Source of the DNA: Hyphomicrobiales bacterium
GTDB lineage: Bacteria; Pseudomonadota; Alphaproteobacteria; Micropepsales; Micropepsaceae
Length of the DNA: 12,865 nt
Reading direction: 5' to 3'
NCBI GenBank assembly: GCA_017849395.1
Contig: JAFIHO010000389.1
Location: 1 to 12,865 of the forward strand
Numbering within the stretch: the first letter of the stretch is position 1; each line of letters starts with the position of its first letter. The notes beneath the pieces were generated by a model. The model saw only the letters and a list, made by a program, of their open reading frames with translations. It made no database searches and had not been told where the DNA came from. A program made the position numbers and the translations under genes. Positions 1-5,128 of the stretch are shown here, piece after piece.

Positions 1-1590
1 CGCGGCGGCGGCGGCGAGGCTGACCGAGCCGCCCCTTTCGGTGACCTTTATCGCGTTGGAGAGGAGATTGAGGAAAACCTGGCGAAGCTTGGCGGTGTCG
101 CCTTCCATCGGCATTTCGCCCATCGCGGAGACCGTAAACATCAGCCCCGCATCGTTGCATTGTTCGCGCATCATCGACACGCAATCGGCAAGCACTTCGG
201 CCATGTCGAGCGGGCGCGCGTCGAGCTGCATCTGGCCGGATTCGCTCTTGGACAGGTCGAGAACCGAATTGATCACCGCCAGCAGATGCCTGCCGCTGCG
301 CAGGATGTCCTGGGAATAATCCAGATACCGCGCATTGCTGATCGGCCCGAACAGCTCGCCCGAAATGATATCGGAGAACCCGATGATGGCGTTGAGCGGG
401 GTGCGCAGTTCATGGCTCATATTAGCCAGGAAGCGGGTCTTGGAGGCGTTGGCCGCTTCGGCTTCGCGCTTGGCGCGGCGCAGCGATTCCTCGCGCTCCT
501 TGATGAGGGTGAAGTCGGACAGGAAAATGATCGAGCCGCCTTCGCTGGTGTTGCTGGCGGTCATGCGCAGCCAGCGGCCATCGGCGAGTTCCAGTTCGAT
601 ATGGCCGGAACTGTCGATCACGCCGTCACTGTCGGGAAGTGCAAGCTGGGTCTGCATGATGCCCAGCACTTCGTCGAAGTCGCGGCCCGGCACGATGTCA
701 TTCGCGATGGCGGGAAAGAAATCCTTCAGGCGGCCATTGGCCAGCGCGATGCGGCCATCCGGCGCGACCAGGATGACGCCTTCGCGCGAGGTCTCAAGCG
801 CATCCACCAGCCGGTTCTCTGCGGAGCGGCGCAGTTCGGTCTCGCGCGACATCATTTCGCGGATGCTGGCCTGCATCACCGTCATGGAGTTGAGCAGCGC
901 GCCAGTTTCGTCGCGGTCGCCGTCGGGAATCCGGGTCTGAAGCTCACCCCTGGCGATGCGGTCGGCGACCGTCGCGGCGGCAGCCAGGGGCCGGATGATG
1001 CGGCGGCGCAGATACAGGGTTATGCCGCCCGCCATCAGCAGCGCCATCACGGTGAAGCCGATGATGGCGTACTTGTAGTAGCGGATGTTGGTGACCGTCT
1101 TGCGGCGGCCAATGAAGCTGTGATCCGTATTCAGTTCGATCAGCAGGTCGAACTTCTCGTCGATCAACTTATCTAGCGTTTGCAATTTGTCGGCATGGCC
1201 CAGGGTGCGTTCCTTGCGCCACTCCTTGAACAGCGGACCGATCTCAGCAATCAGCGCCTGCTCATCGACGGCGAGGGAGCGCTGGTCGGCAACATCCAGG
1301 TCCTCCTCGAAGGCGGTGGCGAGGGCGGCGATTTCCTCGACGATGGCTTCTCGGTCTTTCGGCGCGGCCGTTTCGTAGCGCAGTTCGGCAAGCTGCATCT
1401 CGATGAAATCGGACTGGGCGGCGCGGGCATAGTTGATCGCCATCAACGGGCCGTCGAAGATGGTAACGGCGATATTGCCCGCCGCGGCCAGCACGCCATA
1501 GCCCGCCACGCCCATGACGCCGATGATGACGCTCATGGCGACAAAGGCGCCAAAAATCTTGGCGCCGATCGTGTATCTGGCCAGTGACAT
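1..1590 (-). CDS. Membrane sensor histidine kinase (HAMP-PAS-HisKA), C-terminus cut off by window edge
   Basis: This is an inner-membrane two-component sensor kinase; 530 residues lie in the window and the reading frame is still open at base 1. Domains in order: a first membrane segment at about residues 10-35, a helical, charged periplasmic part to about 170, a second membrane segment at 174-195 followed by RRRIIRPL, a HAMP linker (about 196-250, then a coiled coil), a PAS domain (about 260-362), and the HisKA H-box MSHELRTPLN with phospho-acceptor His393. The start of the HATPase domain includes the N-box NLLSNAIK with Asn512. The rest of the ATPase domain and any receiver domain lie outside the window. 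The start is the ATG at 1590; I see no good Shine-Dalgarno there. It lies 87 bases downstream of two cupredoxin genes on the same strand, so it may sense the state of that periplasmic module; that link is inference. The ligand is unknown. Confidence 0.93.
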   Translation of the reverse strand, partial: MSLARYTIGAKIFGAFVAMSVIIGVMGVAGYGVLAAAGNIAVTIFDGPLMAINYARAAQSDFIEMQLAELRYETAAPKDREAIVEEIAALATAFEEDLDVADQRSLAVDEQALIAEIGPLFKEWRKERTLGHADKLQTLDKLIDEKFDLLIELNTDHSFIGRRKTVTNIRYYKYAIIGFTVMALLMAGGITLYLRRRIIRPLAAAATVADRIARGELQTRIPDGDRDETGALLNSMTVMQASIREMMSRETELRRSAENRLVDALETSREGVILVAPDGRIALANGRLKDFFPAIANDIVPGRDFDEVLGIMQTQLALPDSDGVIDSSGHIELELADGRWLRMTASNTSEGGSIIFLSDFTLIKEREESLRRAKREAEAANASKTRFLANMSHELRTPLNAIIGFSDIISGELFGPISNARYLDYSQDILRSGRHLLAVINSVLDLSKSESGQMQLDARPLDMAEVLADCVSMMREQCNDAGLMFTVSAMGEMPMEGDTAKLRQVFLNLLSNAIKVTERGGSVSLAAAAA

Positions 1591-1613
1591 GCCGCGGCTG
1601 CGCGTCCGTGCAG

Positions 1614-1643
1614 AACCCCGCTCAGTGTCGCGGATTCGGGGTT
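1614..1643. other. Inverted repeat between cupredoxin 1 and the histidine kinase
   Basis: AACCCCG (1614-1620) and CGGGGTT (1637-1643) form a perfect 7-bp stem with a 16-base loop, in the 87-base gap before the kinase gene. There is no T-tract after it on the minus strand, so it is not a clear intrinsic terminator. It could reduce read-through into the kinase or mark an RNA processing point. Function not established. Confidence 0.35.
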
Positions 1644-1677
1644 TATGCCGCCTTAAGCAGCGAGGAAATGGACGGCG

Positions 1678-1983
1678 TTATCGGACCCGCACCGTCATCT
1701 TCATGGTGGGATGGATGTGACAGCGAACCTGGAAAGTGCCGGACTGGGTGAAGACTTCCTTCAAATCCTCGCCCGGGGCCTTTTCCTCGGAGTCGAACAG
1801 GCCGTTGACATAGATCTGGTGCAGGAAATTGTCTTCGTTGGTGAAGATGACCGCGTCGCCGCGGTTGATGGTCACTTCCAGGGGCCGGAAAACGCGGTTT
1901 TTCTGGCTCACAACCGTATCGGCGGCAAGGGCGGGCGCGGCGGCGAGAAGCAGCGCGAGAGCGGCAAGCAAAGGGCGGAACAT
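1678..1983 (-). CDS. Small periplasmic cupredoxin (plastocyanin/amicyanin-like), copy 1
   Basis: This 101-residue exported blue-copper-type protein probably carries electrons or copper in the periplasm. A signal peptide covers about residues 1-20 (ending ALA, then ADT). The rest is one cupredoxin fold: NRGDAVIFTNED, then FLHQIY with His55, then the C-terminal loop CHIHPTM. Cys88, His91 and Met94 have the C-x2-H-x2-M spacing seen in amicyanin (CTPHPFM), and with His55 give the four type 1 copper ligands; an extra His89 follows the cysteine directly. Such proteins are often labelled 'methylamine utilization protein', but no methylamine dehydrogenase genes are present, so that name should not be taken literally. 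It is about 50-60% identical by eye to the neighbour starting at 2348 and clearly arose by duplication. It lies 62 bases downstream of that gene. The redox partner is unknown. Confidence 0.9.
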   Translation of the reverse strand: MFRPLLAALALLLAAAPALAADTVVSQKNRVFRPLEVTINRGDAVIFTNEDNFLHQIYVNGLFDSEEKAPGEDLKEVFTQSGTFQVRCHIHPTMKMTVRVR

Positions 1984-2045
1984 CTCATCACCCGGCTCGG
2001 GTCGGTTATACCACCATGCCGGTTCGGGGTTAATGAACCCTTGAC

Positions 2046-2348
2046 CTAGTTCACCCGCACCACCAGCTTCATCTTGGGGTGGATGTGGCAGCGCACCTCG
2101 AACGTGCCGCTGCGGGGGAAATCCTCTGTCAGTTTCTGGCCGGGACTGCGCTCGTCGGAATCGAACAGATCCGTCGCATACATCTGATGGATGAACTCGT
2201 CCTCGTTGGTGAAGGTCAGCGTATCGCCGCGGTTGACCGTTACGTCCTTCGGATTAAAGGCGCGGCCTTTCTGCACGATCACCTTGTCGGCGGCGAACGC
2301 CGTCGCGGGCATAACCGCGACCAGCAGCAGGGCAAGAAGCCTTTTCAT
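2046..2348 (-). CDS. Small periplasmic cupredoxin (plastocyanin/amicyanin-like), copy 2
   Basis: This 100-residue paralogue of the adjacent downstream gene has the same layout. A signal peptide covers about residues 1-20 (ends TAFAA, then DKV), followed by NRGDTLTFTNED, EFIHQMY with His54, and the C-terminal copper loop CHIHPKM with Cys87, His90 and Met93 as likely ligands; an extra His88 follows the cysteine. The start codon ATG at 2348 overlaps the stop of the truncated haemoglobin gene (ATGA), so translation is probably coupled and the products are probably made together. The shared motif NRGD...FTNED...HQ.Y...LFDS.E..PG...F..SGTF.VRCHIHP.MK.. shows both copies keep the whole copper site, so neither looks like a decaying duplicate. 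The most likely role is periplasmic electron transfer or copper handling with the haemoglobin and the DUF3034 protein; this is inferred from gene order. Confidence 0.9.
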   Translation of the reverse strand: MKRLLALLLVAVMPATAFAADKVIVQKGRAFNPKDVTVNRGDTLTFTNEDEFIHQMYATDLFDSDERSPGQKLTEDFPRSGTFEVRCHIHPKMKLVVRVN

Positions 2349-2767
2349 CGGGTCACCACATCGTGCTGCATCGGCGCCAGGCGCGCCAGCAACCGGTTTT
2401 GGGTGATGAAGGGGACGCCCAGGAAATCCATGGCGGATTGCAAATCCTCGACCAGGGCATTGAAATTGGCGTTGGTCAGATGCAGCCCGCGATGAGCGTC
2501 ACTCATGGAATGGCCGGCATATTTGCACGGTCCGCCCGCCACCATGCAGAAATGGTCTTTCAACTGGGCACGAATCCGCTCGATGTTGGATTCGTCGAAG
2601 ATCGCGCCGATGCGCGGATCGGCGAGATAATTGTCCACTGATTTTTCCACGATCCTGTCGATGCCCTTCTGACCGCCCAGGTCGGCGAAGAGCGTATCCT
2701 CATCCGCGACGGCGGGCGCGATGGCCAGCGTGCCGGCGAAGGCACAGATGCGAAGCATTTGTTTCAT
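2345..2767 (-). CDS. Exported group 1 truncated haemoglobin
   Basis: This 140-residue protein is a truncated (2-over-2) haemoglobin of group 1 with an N-terminal signal sequence (about residues 1-22, ending AVADE), so it is predicted to act in the periplasm. Haemoglobin hallmarks in order: LFADLGGQKGIDRIV (helix A/B), YLADPRIGAIF, DHFCMVAGGPCKYAG (helix E and the GGP turn), and MSDAHRGLHLT with His92 as the likely proximal haem ligand, then NFNALVEDL. Alignment by eye puts Val at the helix-B position usually held by Tyr, so the distal pocket may differ. Cys74 and Cys81 flank the GGP turn and could form a disulfide. I chose ATG 2767, which shares one base with the upstream stop (TGATG); a GTG at 2770 is an alternative. 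It overlaps the cupredoxin gene downstream. The family binds O2 or NO; the real ligand here is unknown. Confidence 0.9.
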   Translation of the reverse strand: MKQMLRICAFAGTLAIAPAVADEDTLFADLGGQKGIDRIVEKSVDNYLADPRIGAIFDESNIERIRAQLKDHFCMVAGGPCKYAGHSMSDAHRGLHLTNANFNALVEDLQSAMDFLGVPFITQNRLLARLAPMQHDVVTR

Positions 2768-3678
2768 CACAGACCTGCCTGCAGCGAGACATAGGCGCCG
2801 CGTTGGTGGTTGCGGATCACGATATTGCCCAGATCGACATAAGCCGCCGTCAGCGAGAGATTCTTGTTGAGGAAATAGGCCGCAAAAATATCCCAGCCAT
2901 TCTGCTCCTTGGCGATGCTGAGGTTGCTGGGCTTGGTGCGGAATTCCGCGCCCAGCGCGAAATCCTTGCTGAACAGATAGGCCAGCGAGGTTTCGACCTG
3001 GGTGGAGTAGTCATCATACTTGTCGCCGCCAAAGCCAAGAATCCCGAACTGGTTGGCCTTGGTCTCGCGTAGGGTGACATTGGCGAGCACGCTCTGCGCC
3101 AGGAACAACTTTGAAGCGGCGAGATAGAAATCGGTGCCGACAGAGCCCTTGCCGCCGACAAAGGCGATCACCGCGCCGCGGTCATTTTCCTTGTGCTGCA
3201 GGCCGATGGAAATCTGCGGCATCCAGCTATCCTGGTCATAGACGATGTCGCCGACGAGCTTCAGCTTGGCGCCGAAAATATTCTGATGGAACGTGTAGCC
3301 CTGGCCCAGGCCCAGAGCCGCGCCGACGGAGCGGGTGTTGAATTCCTGCCAGGCGTAAGACAGCTCCAGCCGGTCGAACAGGCCGACGGCGACGCCCATG
3401 GTGTGCAGATGGTAGTCGGGCAGGCCGACATAGGTGTAATGGCCGTTCAGGCCGATGCCATTGTCGGTGCCATAGCCGGAGATCAGCGCCCAGTTGGCCA
3501 GGCCGCCGCCGCCCGCGCCCTCCACCTGGCTGACGCCGCCGGTTGCCAACAGCTTGCCCTGATCGAAAAGGTCCGCGCCCCGCCGCCACAGGCTGGGCTG
3601 CGGTGCGTCCTGTGCGAATACAGGCGCACAAAACAGGAGCCCCGCCGCAAGCGGCAGGCCGAACAGAGTTGAACGCAT
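2767..3678 (-). CDS. DUF3034 family outer-membrane-type protein
   Basis: This 303-residue exported protein matches my recollection of the DUF3034 family, which has no known function. A signal peptide covers about residues 1-22 (ends PVFA, then QDAP). The mature part opens with the family signature GKLLATGGVSQVEGAGGGGL followed by WALISGYGT. It then consists of alternating short hydrophobic/polar strands rich in Gly, Tyr and Phe (for example LELSYAWQEF, FILGAEF-like strands), as expected for an outer-membrane beta-barrel; the last residues are VSLQAGL. It is the first gene of the minus-strand operon and its stop overlaps the start of the truncated haemoglobin, which suggests a functional link. 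The start ATG at 3678 has GGGGAAG about six bases upstream as ribosome binding site. A plausible but unproven role is a pore or surface component that serves the periplasmic haem and copper proteins. Confidence 0.87.
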   Translation of the reverse strand: MRSTLFGLPLAAGLLFCAPVFAQDAPQPSLWRRGADLFDQGKLLATGGVSQVEGAGGGGLANWALISGYGTDNGIGLNGHYTYVGLPDYHLHTMGVAVGLFDRLELSYAWQEFNTRSVGAALGLGQGYTFHQNIFGAKLKLVGDIVYDQDSWMPQISIGLQHKENDRGAVIAFVGGKGSVGTDFYLAASKLFLAQSVLANVTLRETKANQFGILGFGGDKYDDYSTQVETSLAYLFSKDFALGAEFRTKPSNLSIAKEQNGWDIFAAYFLNKNLSLTAAYVDLGNIVIRNHQRGAYVSLQAGL

Positions 3679-3836
3679 GAGGCTTCCCCGGCACTCGTGA
3701 CGCCCAGATTAGCCGGACCGGATTAAAGGGCTGTAAAATATGGGGAAGTTCCAGGGCCTTACATGACCCTGCCGGACGACATAGTAGGGGTAGACAGGGA
3801 TGGTGAGCTTGGCCTATATCCGCGCACCCTTTGTGA
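3679..3836. promoter_or_regulatory. Divergent intergenic region between DUF3034 operon and tRNA-fMet
   Basis: These 158 bases hold the start signals of two divergent units. On the minus strand, TTTAAT (about 3721-3726) resembles a -10 element for the DUF3034 operon, but I find no convincing -35 at 16-18 bases, so it may need an activator or another sigma factor. The region around 3735-3750 is unusually AT-rich for this genome. I found no clear FNR, NnrR or other inverted-repeat operator. Confidence 0.4.
3791..3820 (+). promoter_or_regulatory. Sigma-70-type promoter candidate for tRNA-fMet
   Basis: TAGACA (3791-3796, 5 of 6 to TTGACA) and TATATC (3815-3820, 4 of 6 to TATAAT) are separated by 18 bases. 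The implied start of transcription is about 8-10 bases before the tRNA. The call rests on motif match and position only. Confidence 0.45.
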
Positions 3837-3913
<77 letters not shown>

Positions 3914-3924
3914 TCGTGAGCACA

Positions 3925-3953
3925 CGACTTAGGCCCCCTTCGGGCCTAAGTCG
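3925..3953 (+). terminator. Strong hairpin downstream of tRNA-fMet
   Basis: CGACTTAGGCCC (3925-3936) and GGGCCTAAGTCG (3942-3953) form a perfect 12-bp stem with loop CCTTC, 11 bases after the tRNA. GCAC/GTGC (3920-3923/3957-3960) could extend it with a bulge. There is no T-tract, so it may act as a weak terminator or a barrier that protects the 3' end for tRNA processing. Confidence 0.65.
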
Positions 3954-3967
3954 TTCGTGCGAACGAT

Positions 3968-3987
3968 GTCCCCGCGAAGGCGGGGAC
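3968..3987. repeat. Palindromic GTCCCCGC-GAAG-GCGGGGAC element (REP-like)
   Basis: GTCCCCGC (3968-3975) and GCGGGGAC (3980-3987) pair perfectly around GAAG and are followed by CCAGAG. I recall elements with the core CCCCGCGAAGGCGGGG dispersed between genes in many alphaproteobacterial genomes, especially sphingomonads and Caulobacter relatives. Only one copy is visible in this window, so the repeat status is inferred from memory. Confidence 0.55.
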
Positions 3988-4174
3988 CCAGAGCCGACTG
4001 TCCTCTCCCCACAGAAGAATCAGAGCCGCCGGGATTCAAAGCCGGAAATCCCCTTCACCGCCCGATTCCTGTGCATTAACTGCATTTCGGGTGACGCAAA
4101 GCTGGGCGGAATTGCCTGCTTATTGCCGTCCCCGACAGCAAAAATCCGATAGTCACCCTGTCTTGGAAATCCGA

Positions 4175-4203
4175 TTGCTGGCGGGTTGTGCCATCGCTAT
4201 AAC
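4175..4203 (+). promoter_or_regulatory. Sigma-70-type promoter candidate for dksA
   Basis: TTGCTG (4175-4180) and TATAAC (4198-4203, 5 of 6 to TATAAT) are separated by 17 bases. The predicted transcript would start near 4210 and give a leader of about 58 bases before the dksA ATG. Confidence 0.5.
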
Positions 4204-4267
4204 CCCGGCCCGCGGCCCTTGGAATCGTTAAGGCTGCCTGTTCGAGAAGCGTGTCGAAGGAGTGTGC

Positions 4268-4684
4268 ATGGGAACCCAAATCCCGGCCGACTACCGGCCG
4301 TCGGAAAGCGAACCCTTCATGAATGAGCGCCAGCGCGAATATTTCCGCCGCAAGCTCAATGTCTGGAAAGAGGAAATCCTCAAGGAAAGCCGCGAGACCA
4401 TCCAGAATCTCCAGGCCGAGACCGTGCCCCATGCCGATCTTGCCGATCGGGCATCCACCGAAGCCGAGCGCCAGCTTGAACTGCGCACCCGTGACCGCCA
4501 GCGCAAGCTGATCGCCAAGATCGACGCGGCGCTGCGCCGGATCGAGGACGGCTCTTATGGCTTCTGCGAGGAGACCGGCGAGCCGATCTCGCTGAAGCGG
4601 CTGGATGCGCGGCCCATCGCGACGCTGTCCATCGAGGCGCAAGAGCGCCATGAACGGCGTGAAAAAGTCTACAGGGACGACTGA
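4268..4684 (+). CDS. dksA: RNA polymerase-binding transcription factor DksA, degenerate zinc finger
   Basis: This 138-residue DksA/TraR-family protein binds the RNA polymerase secondary channel and, with ppGpp, adjusts transcription in the stringent response. An N-terminal segment leads to FMNERQREYFRRKL, then a long coiled coil whose tip carries the DxxDxA motif (DLADRA), followed by LIAKIDAALRRIEDGSYGFC and the C-terminal globular part GEPISLKRLDARPIATLS. Where zinc-binding members have CxxC...CxxC, this one has CEET...SIEA, so only one cysteine remains and zinc is probably not bound; I recall this as usual for alphaproteobacterial DksA. The start is ATG 4268 with AAGGAG at 4257-4262; an upstream GTG at 4262 overlaps that site and is unlikely. 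It stands as a single gene. Its last 47 bases are repeated at 4734-4780. Confidence 0.95.
   Translation: MGTQIPADYRPSESEPFMNERQREYFRRKLNVWKEEILKESRETIQNLQAETVPHADLADRASTEAERQLELRTRDRQRKLIAKIDAALRRIEDGSYGFCEETGEPISLKRLDARPIATLSIEAQERHERREKVYRDD
4637..4683 (+). repeat. Direct repeat copy A (3' end of dksA)
   Basis: The last 47 bases of the dksA reading frame, encoding AQERHERREKVYRDD and reaching into the stop codon, recur at 4734-4780 with 44 of 47 bases identical. This is the copy inside the intact gene. Confidence 0.9.
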
Positions 4685-4733
4685 TCCGCGCCTCGATGGC
4701 TCTTCGAGTGCGCGCATCCGCGCGCGGGGCTCA

Positions 4734-4780
4734 GCGCAAGAGCGCCATGAACGGCGCGAAAAAGTCTACAGAGACGACTA
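4734..4780 (+). pseudogene. Duplicated remnant of the dksA 3' end (direct repeat copy B)
   Basis: This segment repeats the last 47 bases of dksA. The three differences (CGT to CGC, AGG to AGA, and TGA to TAG, of which the last base lies just outside) are all silent: it still reads AQERHERREKVYRDD followed by a stop. It sits in another frame from dksA (97-base offset) and has no dksA-like sequence I can trust upstream, so it cannot make DksA. The silent pattern suggests it is the tail of a former second dksA copy or of a replaced allele. It is also followed closely by unrelated sequence. Confidence 0.7.
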
Positions 4781-4838
4781 GGGATCGGGACTCGTTACCG
4801 ATAGCCCGAACAGCGACTTGAAATGGTCTGGCTTGCCC

Positions 4839-4886
4839 GGGCCATCCAAAGACTTCTCCAAATTGTGCCGTTGCCCTGGATGGCCC
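4839..4886. repeat. Inverted repeat GGGCCATCCA / TGGATGGCCC
   Basis: A perfect 10-base inverted repeat at 4839-4848 and 4877-4886, separated by 28 bases. A further partial copy of its core (ATGGGCCAT) lies near 4928-4938. It could be a transcript structure or the ends of a small repeat element; no function is assigned. Confidence 0.5.
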
Positions 4887-4988
4887 ACGTAAAGCATGTC
4901 CTCCGGACGCGCATAGCGCGGACCGGGGGATGGGCCATGACATTTGGGATTGCCGGCTGGCAATTGAGGATGGACCTTGGTTCGGCGT

Positions 4989-5024
4989 GGAAAATTGAAG
5001 GCCGGGATATGCTTCCCGGCCTTC
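4989..5024 (-). terminator. Probable terminator of the flgFGAH operon
   Basis: GAAGGCCGGGA (4997-5007) and TCCCGGCCTTC (5014-5024) form a perfect 11-bp stem with a 6-base loop. Read on the minus strand the hairpin is followed by AATTTTCC, a short T-rich run as in intrinsic terminators. It lies 100 bases past the flgH stop. On the plus strand no such run follows. Confidence 0.6.
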
Positions 5025-5102
5025 CGAACCCCACTCAAAATTTCGTGATGCCTGTGCGTTCGCGCATGGGCAGTATCGTTCGCGGGATGTCGCTTTGTTT
5101 GG

Positions 5103-5128
5103 GGTGACATCCCTCGCGGGATGTCACC
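5103..5128 (-). terminator. Hairpin overlapping the flgH stop codon
   Basis: GGTGACATCCC (5103-5113) and GGGATGTCACC (5118-5128) form a perfect 11-bp stem with a TCGC loop, and the flgH stop codon is part of it. There is no T-tract on either strand. The core CGCGGGATGTC also occurs at 5081-5091, 34 bases away. It may stabilise the 3' end of the flagellar mRNA or belong to a repeat family. Confidence 0.5.

Larger units (their letters stand above)
3914..4267. other. Gene-free stretch between tRNA-fMet and dksA
   Basis: This 354-base gap contains the tRNA 3' hairpin, the GTCCCCGC palindrome at 3968-3987 and the dksA promoter candidate at 4175-4203. I see no convincing coding sequence: a frame open through the tRNA on the plus strand carries the typical artefact peptide of a translated tRNA, and a minus-strand frame into dksA is antisense to a certain gene. 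The part from 4000 to 4150 shows no structure I can name. Confidence 0.6.
4685..5123. other. Gene-free stretch between dksA and flgH
   Basis: This 439-base stretch lies between the convergent genes dksA (plus) and flgH (minus). It holds the second copy of the dksA 3' end (4734-4780), a 10-bp inverted repeat (4839-4848/4877-4886), a short ATTGCC-GGCT-GGCAAT hairpin near 4950-4966, a strong hairpin at 4997-5024 and the hairpin over the flgH stop. Short frames exist on both strands but none has a ribosome binding site or recognisable product. I regard it as noncoding, perhaps built from repeat debris. Confidence 0.6.

Noticed and set aside
160..1176. Plus-strand frames of up to 338 residues at the left edge
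   Set aside because: They are antisense to the histidine kinase, whose H-box and N-box are unmistakable.
2030..2044. TTAA-N7-TTGA as a CtrA box before cupredoxin copy 1
   Set aside because: One mismatch, within an operon and not next to cell-cycle or flagellar genes; a match of this quality is likely by chance.
1678..2348. Methylamine utilization function for the cupredoxins
   Set aside because: The copper loop resembles amicyanin, but no methylamine dehydrogenase or maturation genes are present; the label would rest on fold similarity only.
4076..4717. Long minus-strand frame over dksA
   Set aside because: It is antisense to dksA, which has a ribosome binding site and clear family motifs; high GC makes such antisense frames common.
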